Source: Amaricoccus macauensis
Lineage (GTDB): Bacteria; Pseudomonadota; Alphaproteobacteria; Rhodobacterales; Rhodobacteraceae
Assembly: GCF_014201905.1 (NCBI RefSeq)
Contig: NZ_JACHFM010000001.1
Location: forward strand, 1,192,994-1,256,993
DNA: 64,000 nucleotides
Direction of reading: 5' to 3'
Positions 28,620 through 35,804 of the stretch are shown here, piece after piece. Numbering within the stretch: position 1 is the first letter of the stretch; each line of letters opens with the position of its first letter. The position numbers were made by a program, and so were the translations under genes. Below the pieces are notes generated by a model. It searched no databases. It was not told where the DNA came from and saw only the letters and a list, made by a program, of their open reading frames with translations.

Positions 28620-29065
28620 CACGGCCACCTGAACGCGGTGAGGGGCACGCCAAGCGCCAGCACGAAGACGCCCCATGCCAGCGCGCTGAGGCCCGCGGCC
28701 AGCGCCAGCGTCCCCCACGGCCGTGCCCGCCGGTCGGCGAGCCGCGAGACCACGACAAGCACCACCGTCGCCGGCACCAGCCCGAGGAGCGGGAGCGCCA
28801 CGGCGAAGGCCGCGACGGAGGCGAGCACCGCGGCGGCGACGTCGAACTCCACCACGGGGCGCTTCCCCGCCCGACCGAGCGCCGGCGCGAGGATCGCGAG
28901 GCCGAGCACCGCGACGACGATCCCGGCTCCGGTCGGGAACATGCCCGGCCCGATGTTGCGCAGGCTCCCCATGGCATAGTGCGTCATGGCGTAGAGAGCC
29001 GCGGCCCCGCCGACGACGAGGAAGAACCCTCCGGCCGCGATGTCGCGATAGTCGCGCTTCCACAT
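28619..29065 (-). CDS. tctB: Tripartite tricarboxylate transporter, small membrane subunit TctB
   Basis: A 148-residue protein with four hydrophobic segments. The opening DIAAGGFFLVVGGAAALYA, the GSLRNIGPGMFPTGAGIVVA motif and the later TVVLVVVSRLADRRARPW stretch are those of TctB. ATG 29065 lies 4 bases after the sulfatase stop; the longer open frame upstream overlaps the sulfatase gene and lacks a ribosome site. It works with TctA next to it and probably with TctC at 31665-32636, which is on a separate transcript. Confidence 0.9.
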   Translation of the reverse strand: MWKRDYRDIAAGGFFLVVGGAAALYAMTHYAMGSLRNIGPGMFPTGAGIVVAVLGLAILAPALGRAGKRPVVEFDVAAAVLASVAAFAVALPLLGLVPATVVLVVVSRLADRRARPWGTLALAAGLSALAWGVFVLALGVPLTAFRWP

Positions 29066-29069
29066 CGGA

Positions 29070-30494
29070 TCAGGCCGGGACCGGGTCGCGCCGCGCCCGC
29101 GCAGCGTTCCCGGCAAGCTGCGCGCGCAGCCGCGCCGCGACCTCCGGCTGCTCGCCCGCCAGGTCCCGCCCCTCGCAAGGATCGCGTGCCGGATCGACCA
29201 GCGGTGCCGTGCGGATCGTGGCCGGATCGAACCGCGCGTCCTCCATCTCGCGCCGCGCCACGCCCGGATCCCAGCCCGCGACGAGCTTGAGCTTGCCGTC
29301 GAAGGCGATCCGCCACTGGCCGAGCCCCGAGAAGACCACCTCGCGCGGCCGGATGCCCGGATCGGCGAGTGCCGGCACCAGCGACACGCTGTCGGTGCCC
29401 GGGATCGCCTCGGCCCCGGCGAGTTCGAGCACCGTCGCGTGCAGGTCGAGCAGGCTGACCGGCCCGGTGCATTCCCCTGTCGCCACGCCCGGACCCGCGA
29501 TGATCAGCGGCACCCCGATCGAGGACTGGTAGGGCACGAACTTTTCCCAGCGGCCGCAGTCGCCGAGCATCTCGCCGTGATCGCTCGTCATCACGATCAC
29601 CGTCCGCTCGAGCTGGCCGGTCTCGGCGAGCGCCGCGACGAAGCGGCCGAAAATCTCGTCAAGCCGCTCGACCATCGCGGTGTAGATCCGCCGGATCCCG
29701 GTGTGCGGCGCCTCCGGGTCGGCGTTGCCCACGGGCGGCGGCATCTCGCGCCCGGCGACCGAGGCCGCCATCGCCTCGGTGATGTTCATCGGCTCATGCG
29801 GCCCGGCGAGGTTCACCTGCAGGAACCACGGACGTTCCCCCTGCCCCGCCTCGCGCACGAGATCGAGCCCGCAGTCACCGATCCAGTCGTCCTGATACGC
29901 GTCATCCGGCAGCGGCGACGCCGCGAGGTTGCGGAAGTTCGGTCCCGCACCCGGGTGGCTTTCCGCGGCCACCCCGAGCGCCGGGTTGCGACGTTCGGCA
30001 AAATCCGCCACATGCGCCTCGGCGAGCCCGCGTTCGCGCAGGAAATCGAGGTAGGGCTCCGGCGCACCGGCCCTGTGCGCGATCAGGACCGCGTGCTTGC
30101 CGCCACTGTCGAGCCCGCCGGTGAAGCCGAGTTCGCCAAGACGCCCATCATGCTGTCCGTCCGTGCCCCAGTCGAGTTCGCCCTTCAGCAGGTCGAGCTT
30201 GCCGCAGGTCAGCACCTGATATCCCGACGCGGCGAGCTGGCGATAGAAGTTCGGCTCTTCGATCCCGACACTGAAGCGATTGTTCGGCACCGTGCAGCGA
30301 TCGTACTCGTAGCCGGTGGCGAGCGAGGCCCGCGACGGCCCGCAGATCGGCGACGGGCAGATCGCCGACGAGAAGCTCACGCCGCGCGCGGCGAGGGCGT
30401 CGATATTCGGCGTGCGCGCGCCCCCACGATTCGCCGGGCCAACCCAGTCAGGCCGCAGCTGATCGGGCATGAAGATCAGGACATTTGGCCGCAT
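29070..30494 (-). CDS. Sulfatase, formylglycine-dependent, cytoplasmic
   Basis: A 474-residue alkaline-phosphatase-superfamily sulfatase. The activation motif is CGPSR with the nucleophile Cys51, matured to formylglycine, followed by ASLATG. Asp10-11 region metal ligands are in PDQLRPDWVG, and the second metal site is VIVMTSDHGEMLGDCGRWEK. No signal peptide is present, so the substrate should be hydrolysed in the cytoplasm after import. GGAGG precedes the ATG at 30494. It is the first gene of the ten-gene operon leading to two transporters. The substrate is unknown; choline-sulfatase-like or sugar-sulfate enzymes are alternatives, as are phosphonate monoester hydrolases. Confidence 0.9.
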   Translation of the reverse strand: MRPNVLIFMPDQLRPDWVGPANRGGARTPNIDALAARGVSFSSAICPSPICGPSRASLATGYEYDRCTVPNNRFSVGIEEPNFYRQLAASGYQVLTCGKLDLLKGELDWGTDGQHDGRLGELGFTGGLDSGGKHAVLIAHRAGAPEPYLDFLRERGLAEAHVADFAERRNPALGVAAESHPGAGPNFRNLAASPLPDDAYQDDWIGDCGLDLVREAGQGERPWFLQVNLAGPHEPMNITEAMAASVAGREMPPPVGNADPEAPHTGIRRIYTAMVERLDEIFGRFVAALAETGQLERTVIVMTSDHGEMLGDCGRWEKFVPYQSSIGVPLIIAGPGVATGECTGPVSLLDLHATVLELAGAEAIPGTDSVSLVPALADPGIRPREVVFSGLGQWRIAFDGKLKLVAGWDPGVARREMEDARFDPATIRTAPLVDPARDPCEGRDLAGEQPEVAARLRAQLAGNAARARRDPVPA

Positions 30495-30525
30495 CGCACT
30501 GGGGCCTCCATGGTTGACAGGAATC

Positions 30526-30587
30526 TTTGATCATATAGTCAGGAATAGCGCAAGGCTGCGGCACGCAAACCTGCATGATTTGATCAA
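30526..30587. promoter_or_regulatory. Two TTTGATCA operator-like sites in the sulfatase/aldo-keto reductase divergent region
   Basis: TTTGATCAT at 30526-30534 and TTTGATCAA at 30579-30587 sit between two divergent start codons. A TTGACA box at 30514-30519 precedes the first site. The same word recurs in the gntR/tctC gap, so these are probable binding sites for the GntR protein encoded at 32777. Confidence 0.6.
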
Positions 30588-30597
30588 GGACCATGGA

Positions 30598-31596
30598 ATG
30601 AAACGCAATCGGCTCGGCGGCACGTCGGTCGAGGTCTCGGCTCTCGGGCTCGGCTGCGGGCCGCTCGGCGGGCTGTTCGGGCGGATCGACGACGACACGG
30701 CCAGCGCCACCGTCACCGCCGCACTCGACGCCGGCATCAGCTATTTCGATACCTCGCCCCTCTACGGCCACGGTCTCTCCGAGCACCGCCTCGGCACCGG
30801 CCTGCGCCACACCCGCGACCGGGCGGTGATCTCGACCAAGGTCGGCCGCCTCCTCCGCCCTGCCGGTCCCGCCGGGCCGGAGCCCAGCATGTTCCGCGAA
30901 AAGCTGCCCTTCGACGTCGTCTGCGACTACAGCCGCGACGGTGTCCTGCGCTCGTTCGAGGACAGTCTTCAGCGCCTCGGCACCGATCGCGTCGAAATCC
31001 TCTATGTCCACGACCTCAGCCGGCAGTGGCTCGGTGACGCGGTCGAAGACCGCTTTCGCGAGCTGATGGACGGCGGCTATCCGGCGCTGGTCGAACTGCG
31101 CGCCGCGGGTGTCATCGGCGCGATCGGCGTCGGCATGAACGACACCGCCATGCTGACGCGCTTCGCGGCGGCCGGCGACTTCGATGTCTTCATGCTGGCC
31201 GGCCGGTACACGCTGCTCGACCAGTCGGCCCTCGACGAGCTGTTCCCGGCCTGTACCGCCCGCGGCGTCTCGATCGTTGCCGCCGGGCCCTTCAACTCCG
31301 GGATCCTCGCGACGGGCGCGACGGCGGGCGCGAAGTTCTTCTATTCCGACGCCCCGGCTGAGGTCCTCGAGCGCACCCGTCGCATCGAGGCGATCTGCGC
31401 AGACAATCGCGTGCCGCTTGCCACCGCCGCGCTCCAGTTCGCGCTCCGTCATCCCGTGGTGGCGAGCGTGGCGACCGGCATGGTCACGCCGGAGGAAGTC
31501 GCCCGGAACGTCGCCGCCTTCGCGGCAGCGGTACCCGACGCCCTCTGGACCGATCTCGCGACGTCTGGACTGCTCCATCCCGATACGCCCGTCTGA
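30598..31596 (+). CDS. Aldo/keto reductase, aldose (L-fucose/D-threo-aldose) dehydrogenase-like
   Basis: A 332-residue (alpha/beta)8 barrel NAD(P) oxidoreductase. The active-site tetrad is visible: Asp51 and Tyr56 in FDTSPLYGHGLSEHRLG, Lys81 in ISTKVGRLL, and His138 in ILYVHDL. The overall pattern (VSALGLGCGPLGGLF, and the C-terminal LQFALRHPVVASVATGM) fits the branch with D-threo-aldose 1-dehydrogenase, L-galactose/L-fucose dehydrogenase and pyridoxal dehydrogenase. Such enzymes make aldonolactones, which would suit the SMP-30 lactonase two genes away. AAGGA precedes the ATG. It is divergent from the sulfatase operon and ends in a terminator. Confidence 0.88.
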   Translation: MKRNRLGGTSVEVSALGLGCGPLGGLFGRIDDDTASATVTAALDAGISYFDTSPLYGHGLSEHRLGTGLRHTRDRAVISTKVGRLLRPAGPAGPEPSMFREKLPFDVVCDYSRDGVLRSFEDSLQRLGTDRVEILYVHDLSRQWLGDAVEDRFRELMDGGYPALVELRAAGVIGAIGVGMNDTAMLTRFAAAGDFDVFMLAGRYTLLDQSALDELFPACTARGVSIVAAGPFNSGILATGATAGAKFFYSDAPAEVLERTRRIEAICADNRVPLATAALQFALRHPVVASVATGMVTPEEVARNVAAFAAAVPDALWTDLATSGLLHPDTPV

Positions 31597-31636
31597 GCCG
31601 CGCCCACCGGCCTGAGCGGCCGCGGGAGTGAGCAAC

Positions 31637-31660
31637 GCGGCCGGCGCACCGGCCGCTTTT
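31637..31660 (+). terminator. Intrinsic terminator of the aldo/keto reductase gene
   Basis: GCGGCCGG (31637-31644) pairs perfectly with 31649-31656 over the loop CGCA and is followed by TTTT. It lies between the convergent aldo/keto reductase and tctC ends. Confidence 0.85.
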
Positions 31661-31664
31661 CCGC

Positions 31665-32636
31665 TCAGTTGGTCTCGACGCCGGCCTTTTCGATCACCGC
31701 GGCCCAGCGCTTCATCTCGGCCTCGAGGAACGTCCCGAACTCGGCCGGCGACTGCGGCGGCACCACCTGCCAGCCGATCTTCTCGATCTGCTCCACGACC
31801 ACCGGGTCAGTCACGACCTGCGCCACCGTCGCGTTGATCTTCTCGATCACCGCGTCAGGGGTTCCCGCGGGCACGTTGAACCCGGCCCAGCCATTCGCGA
31901 CGAGCCCCGGAAACCCGGCCTCGCCGATCGTCGGCACATCCGGGATCACCTTCGAGCGCTCCGCATCGAAGATCGCCAGCGCCTTCAGCTTGCCTTCGTC
32001 GACGAGCGGCTTCGCCAGCGAGACCCCGAGCACCATGAACTGGACCCGGTTCGCCAGCAGATCGGCGATCGCCGGGGGCTGGCCGTTGTAGGGGATCATC
32101 TGCACGTCGATGCCAGCCTCGAGCTTGAAGAGTTCGCTCACCAGATGCACCAGCGACCCGATTCCCGACCCGGCGTACGAAAGCTCGCCCTCATGCTCCT
32201 TCGCGTACGCGACGAACTCCGCGACGCTCGCCACCGGCAGCTCCGCCGGCACCGCGAAGACGAATGACGTCGATCCGAACCGGATCACCGGCGCCAGATC
32301 CTTCATGGGATCAAAGCTGAGGCTCGTCGGATACATTGCCGGTGCCGTGGTGAGCGGCACCCCCGAGCTCAGCCACGTGTTCCCGTCCGGCGCGGCCTTT
32401 GCCGCCTCGTCGGTGCCGATGTTGCCGCCTGCCCCGGGTTTGGCCTCCACCAGGATCGGCTGGCCGAGGATTGGCGCCATCTTCTCGGTCACGACCCGGG
32501 TGACGATGTCGGCCTGCCCGCCGGCCGGGAACGGAATGATCACCCTGATCGGCGACCCCGGCCAGTCCGCGGCGACGGCGAGACCCGGCACCGCGAGCGC
32601 CACTGCAAACGCGGCTATCCTCAGACCTTCGAGCAT
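31665..32636 (-). CDS. tctC: Tripartite tricarboxylate transporter binding protein TctC (Bug family)
   Basis: A 323-residue periplasmic binding protein with a Sec signal (residues 1-22, ending GLAVAADW). The mature start PIRVIIPFPAGGQADIVTR, the KPGAGGNIGTDEAAKAAPDG loop that contacts the ligand carboxylate, and the AGTPDAVIEKINATV block are typical of Bug proteins. ATG 32636 follows GGGAGAAC. It is separated from tctBA by the sulfatase and aldo/keto reductase genes and is divergent from gntR, with TTTGATC sites in the shared gap. The ligand is probably an anionic organic acid, to be imported by TctAB. Confidence 0.93.
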   Translation of the reverse strand: MLEGLRIAAFAVALAVPGLAVAADWPGSPIRVIIPFPAGGQADIVTRVVTEKMAPILGQPILVEAKPGAGGNIGTDEAAKAAPDGNTWLSSGVPLTTAPAMYPTSLSFDPMKDLAPVIRFGSTSFVFAVPAELPVASVAEFVAYAKEHEGELSYAGSGIGSLVHLVSELFKLEAGIDVQMIPYNGQPPAIADLLANRVQFMVLGVSLAKPLVDEGKLKALAIFDAERSKVIPDVPTIGEAGFPGLVANGWAGFNVPAGTPDAVIEKINATVAQVVTDPVVVEQIEKIGWQVVPPQSPAEFGTFLEAEMKRWAAVIEKAGVETN

Positions 32637-32701
32637 GCGACGTTCTCCCTGCTTGCGCCGGTACGGGCCGGCTCTCCCTGTTTTGCCACGCCCTACCATC
32701 G

Positions 32702-32764
32702 TTGATCAAATCTGCCAAGCTTGATCCCGAACGCACCAGCCTGTAGACCCATGTTTGATCTAAA
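32702..32764. promoter_or_regulatory. TTGATCAA-type operator cluster between tctC and gntR
   Basis: Three copies lie in the 140-base gap: 32702-32710 (TTGATCAAA, i.e. TTTGATCAA on the minus strand), 32721-32726 (TTGATC, weaker) and 32754-32764 (TTTGATCTAAA). Presumed sites for autoregulation by GntR and control of tctC. Confidence 0.6.
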
Positions 32765-32776
32765 CCCCAAAGGCCC

Positions 32777-33433
32777 ATGACGAGAAACGCCGACATAGAA
32801 AGCCGCATCCGCGACGACATCCTCCGTGGCCGCATCGGCTTCGGTGATCGCCTGCGGATCGACGATTTCGCGACCCGCTACGGCGTCAGCCACATGCCCG
32901 TGCGCGAAGCACTGCGCGTGCTGGCCGGCGAGGGGCTCATCGTCACCGAGCGGAACCGGGGGGCGCACCTGCGCCCGGTGAACCGGGAGTTCGTCGAGGA
33001 TCTCTTCGACATCCGCTCGGCCATCGAGATGATGCTGGCGCGGCGCGCAGCCGAGCGCCGGAGCCCGGAACAGCTTCGCCAGCTCGTCGAGATCGAGCAG
33101 GAGATCGAAGCCCTCGTGGAGAGGGAAGATTTCGCTGCGATCCCGACAGTCAATCGTGACTTCCATCAGGTGATCAATCAGGCCGCGCGGCACCCGGGCG
33201 CCCTGTCGGTCGTCGACGGTCAGGGACTCCTGGTCGCGGCGCTCTGGAACAAGGTCGGCAACCCGCCGGCCCGGTTCCAGTCGGTGATAGACGACCACCG
33301 CCACCTGATCATCGCCATCGAGCGCCGCGACGGCGCGGGCGCCGCCGCGCTGATGGGCGCCCACATCGAGAAATCCCGTCAGGACCTGCTGGCCCGCATG
33401 GCGATGCTCGACGCCGAGAGCGGCTCGGGATGA
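32777..33433 (+). CDS. GntR-family transcriptional regulator with FCD effector domain
   Basis: A 218-residue repressor-type protein. The winged helix spans about residues 5-70 (IDDFATRYGVSHMPVREALRVL is the recognition region). The all-helical FCD domain carries potential metal ligands in NRDFHQV, DDHRHLI and MGAHIEKS, as in FadR/VanR-like regulators of organic-acid use. It is divergent from tctC across a gap with TTTGATCAA-like sites and is translationally coupled to the lactonase gene (ATGA at 33430). The effector is probably an intermediate of the island pathway. Confidence 0.92.
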   Translation: MTRNADIESRIRDDILRGRIGFGDRLRIDDFATRYGVSHMPVREALRVLAGEGLIVTERNRGAHLRPVNREFVEDLFDIRSAIEMMLARRAAERRSPEQLRQLVEIEQEIEALVEREDFAAIPTVNRDFHQVINQAARHPGALSVVDGQGLLVAALWNKVGNPPARFQSVIDDHRHLIIAIERRDGAGAAALMGAHIEKSRQDLLARMAMLDAESGSG

Positions 33434-34347
33434 CATCCGTCGTCCCCCCGGTTGCCGCCGCTTCGATTTCCACGGCTTCGATTTCCACGGCTTCGGTTTT
33501 CACGGCCGCGGACGCCGCCGACACGCTCGGGGAGTCGCCCTGGTGGGACGTGGGCTCCGGGCGGCTCTGGTGGATCGACCTGCGTGCCCCGGCCCTGCGC
33601 AGCCTCGACGCGGCGACCGGTGACGTCGCGAGCTGGCCGATGCCCTCCCTCGTTGGTGCCGTCGTCGGCCGGCGCGCGGGCGGCGTCGTCCTCGCCCTCA
33701 CCGATGGCATCCACGGCTTCGATCCGGTGACCGGCAGCCTCGATCGCATCGCCACGGTCGATCTTCCCGGCCCATCCATGCGCCTCAACGACGCCAAGGC
33801 CGACACCGACGGCACGCTCTGGTTCGGCGCCATGCGCGACTTCGGTGCGGACGACTCCGGCGGGCTCTGGCGCCTCGTGCCGGGAGGCGTCCCCGAGCGG
33901 GTCCGAAGCGGCGTGCGGGTGCCGAATGCCATCGCCTTCGCGCCCGATGGCAACCTCTTCTTCTGCGACACGAAGGCCGGGACCATCGAGCGGGCCGCGC
34001 CTGCCACCGGGCGCCTCGACTGGGCGCCGTTCGCGGCACCGGACGTGGCGCCGGGCGCGCCGGACGGGGCGGCGGTCGACGCCGAGGGGTTCCTCTGGAA
34101 TGCCCGCTGGGGCGGCGGCGCGCTGGCGCGCATCGCGCTTGACGGCACGCTCGACCGCCTCGTCCCGCTGCCGGTGACAAACCCGACGTCCTGCGCCTTT
34201 GGCGGCGCGGAGCTCGCAACGCTTTACGTGACCACCGCCCGACAGGGCCTCTGCCCGGAACGCCTCGCCCGGGAGCCGCTCGCGGGCGCGCTGCTGGCCC
34301 TCGACGTCGGCGTTCGCGGGGTGCCCGAGCCGGCCTTCGCGGGATGA
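33430..34347 (+). CDS. SMP-30/gluconolactonase family lactonase
   Basis: A 305-residue six-bladed beta-propeller that opens sugar lactones. The divalent-metal ligands of the family are all present: Glu35 (LGESPWWD), Asn121 (MRLNDAKAD), Asn167 (VPNAIAFAPDG) and Asp213 (APDGAAVDAEG). There is no signal peptide, so it is cytoplasmic. Its ATG overlaps the gntR stop. It would hydrolyse the lactone made by the aldo/keto reductase. The N-terminus holds three 15-base tandem repeats, listed separately. Sulfogluconolactonases belong to this family, so a sulfosugar substrate is possible but not shown. Confidence 0.92.
   Translation: MTSVVPPVAAASISTASISTASVFTAADAADTLGESPWWDVGSGRLWWIDLRAPALRSLDAATGDVASWPMPSLVGAVVGRRAGGVVLALTDGIHGFDPVTGSLDRIATVDLPGPSMRLNDAKADTDGTLWFGAMRDFGADDSGGLWRLVPGGVPERVRSGVRVPNAIAFAPDGNLFFCDTKAGTIERAAPATGRLDWAPFAAPDVAPGAPDGAAVDAEGFLWNARWGGGALARIALDGTLDRLVPLPVTNPTSCAFGGAELATLYVTTARQGLCPERLAREPLAGALLALDVGVRGVPEPAFAG
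33460..33504 (+). repeat. Three in-frame 15-base tandem repeats in the lactonase N-terminus
   Basis: Units GCTTCGATTTCCACG (33460-33474 and 33475-33489, identical) and GCTTCGGTTTTCACG (33490-33504) encode SIST-A, SIST-A, SVFT-A. Copy changes would stay in frame. They precede the first propeller strand, so they probably form a flexible leader. Confidence 0.85.
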
Positions 34348-34357
34348 GGAGACATGC

Positions 34358-35800
34358 GTGACTGACCGCCCCAACATCGTCTGGATCATGGGAGACGAGT
34401 TCCGCACCGACTCGCTCTCGTGCTACGGCACTCCGTTCCCGGAGGTGGTGACCCCGCACATCGACCGCATCGCGGCGTCCGGCGTCCGGTTCACCAACTG
34501 CTACTGCAATTCCCCCATCTGCGTGCCGGCGCGCACCAGCTTCATGACCGCGACCCTGCCCGAGACCAACGGCGTCTATGGCAACGAAGGCTCATGGGCG
34601 TCCTTCCCGTGGGACCGCGACCTCGTGACCCTGCCGGAAGTCTTCACCGCCGCGGGATATCGCACGATCAACTTCGGCAAGACCCACCTGCCGCGGGCGC
34701 TCCACGCCTGGGAGACCGACGAGCACGACGGGGCAGACCTCGGCAACTTCTATGTCGGAACCGATCCGTCGCTTCGCGATGACGAAATCTACACCCCGAC
34801 GCTGAAAGCCGCGATCGGCGGCACATTCCGCGGGCCGGCCGAGTTTCCCGGCAACCGCGTCACGCGCAATGCCGTGCGCTGGCTCGGGGAGGAGGCGCGG
34901 GCGGGCGAGCCGTTCTTCCTCGGCGTCGGCTATCTGCAACCGCACAGCCCCGTGGTGCCGCCCGCGCCCTATGCCGGCCTCTACGACGCGCTGCCGTGGC
35001 CCGAGGGCGTGGGCGACGCGCCGCCGGGCTCGGACTACGAGCGTGTCTTCGCCGGTGAGCTTCGCACCGACGCGCTCTCGCCGGACGAGTTCCGCCGCAT
35101 TCATGCGGACTATCACGCGCTGGTCCGTTGGCTCGATGATCAGGTTGGCGCCGTGCTCGATGCGCTGGAGGCGAGCGGCCTCGCGGAGAATACCATCGTC
35201 GTGCTCGAAGCCGACCACGGGGTGTCGCTGGGCGAGAGCGGACGGCTGCAGAAGCACACCTTCTCTCCCGAGGTGCACCGCATCCCGCGCCTGATCGCGT
35301 GGCCGGGCAGGCTTCCGGCGGGCCAGGTGCGGGGCGATCTCGTGCAGTCCCTCGACCTCGCGCGCACCCTCTGCGGTCTCGCCGGAGTGGAGCCGGCGCC
35401 GACCTTTCAGGGGCGCGACCTCTTCGGCGCGGAGACTCCGCCGGAGATGATCTTCTCGACCATCGGCTTCGGCGAGCCGGAGAGCCGCGCCCTGCCGAAC
35501 CAGGTCGTCGGCACATGGAGCGACGGCACCGGCTGGCCGCGCCGATCCTGCGTGCGCACCGCGCGCTACCGCCTCGACATGACCGTCCGGCGCAATGGCG
35601 CGATGGTTTCGCCGGAGGAGGAAGACCCCTGCCTCGTCGACCTCGCCCTCGACCCCCGCGAGACCGTGAACCGCGCTGGCGATCCGCACTATGCGGGGGT
35701 GCTCGAAACCCTCCGCGCCGCGCTCCGGGCCCACGCCGCGACCGCGCACGCCCCCGCGTACGTTCCGACCTATTCCGCCGTGGAACGCGGAGTGAACTGA
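34358..35800 (+). CDS. Second sulfatase, CxPAR-type, cytoplasmic
   Basis: A 480-residue sulfatase of the alkaline phosphatase superfamily. The nucleophile Cys55 lies in CVPAR (CxPSR in most aerobic sulfatases) followed by TSFMTATLPETNG. Metal ligands are near Asp13 (MGDEFRTDSL) and in VVLEADHGVSLGESGRLQKH. No signal peptide is seen. The start is GTG 34358 preceded by GAGGAG; the nearby ATG at 34354 reads into a stop. It is 10 bases after the lactonase, so gntR, lactonase and sulfatase form one operon. It is distinct from the sulfatase at 29070 and may act on a different linkage or intermediate. Confidence 0.88.
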   Translation: MTDRPNIVWIMGDEFRTDSLSCYGTPFPEVVTPHIDRIAASGVRFTNCYCNSPICVPARTSFMTATLPETNGVYGNEGSWASFPWDRDLVTLPEVFTAAGYRTINFGKTHLPRALHAWETDEHDGADLGNFYVGTDPSLRDDEIYTPTLKAAIGGTFRGPAEFPGNRVTRNAVRWLGEEARAGEPFFLGVGYLQPHSPVVPPAPYAGLYDALPWPEGVGDAPPGSDYERVFAGELRTDALSPDEFRRIHADYHALVRWLDDQVGAVLDALEASGLAENTIVVLEADHGVSLGESGRLQKHTFSPEVHRIPRLIAWPGRLPAGQVRGDLVQSLDLARTLCGLAGVEPAPTFQGRDLFGAETPPEMIFSTIGFGEPESRALPNQVVGTWSDGTGWPRRSCVRTARYRLDMTVRRNGAMVSPEEEDPCLVDLALDPRETVNRAGDPHYAGVLETLRAALRAHAATAHAPAYVPTYSAVERGVN

Positions 35801-35804
35801 CGGC

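Noticed and set aside
25936-28977. A minus-strand open frame of 1013 codons
   Set aside because: Only its last 393 codons match a family (UxaA). The rest lies out of frame over tctA and is a high-GC shadow; the real start overlaps the tctA stop at 27117.
29070-35800. Calling the island a sulfoquinovose (sulfo-ED) pathway outright
   Set aside because: The SMP-30 lactonase and YihU-like enzyme would fit, but there is no sulfoquinovosidase, IlvD-type dehydratase or KDSG aldolase, and sulfatases are not part of that pathway.
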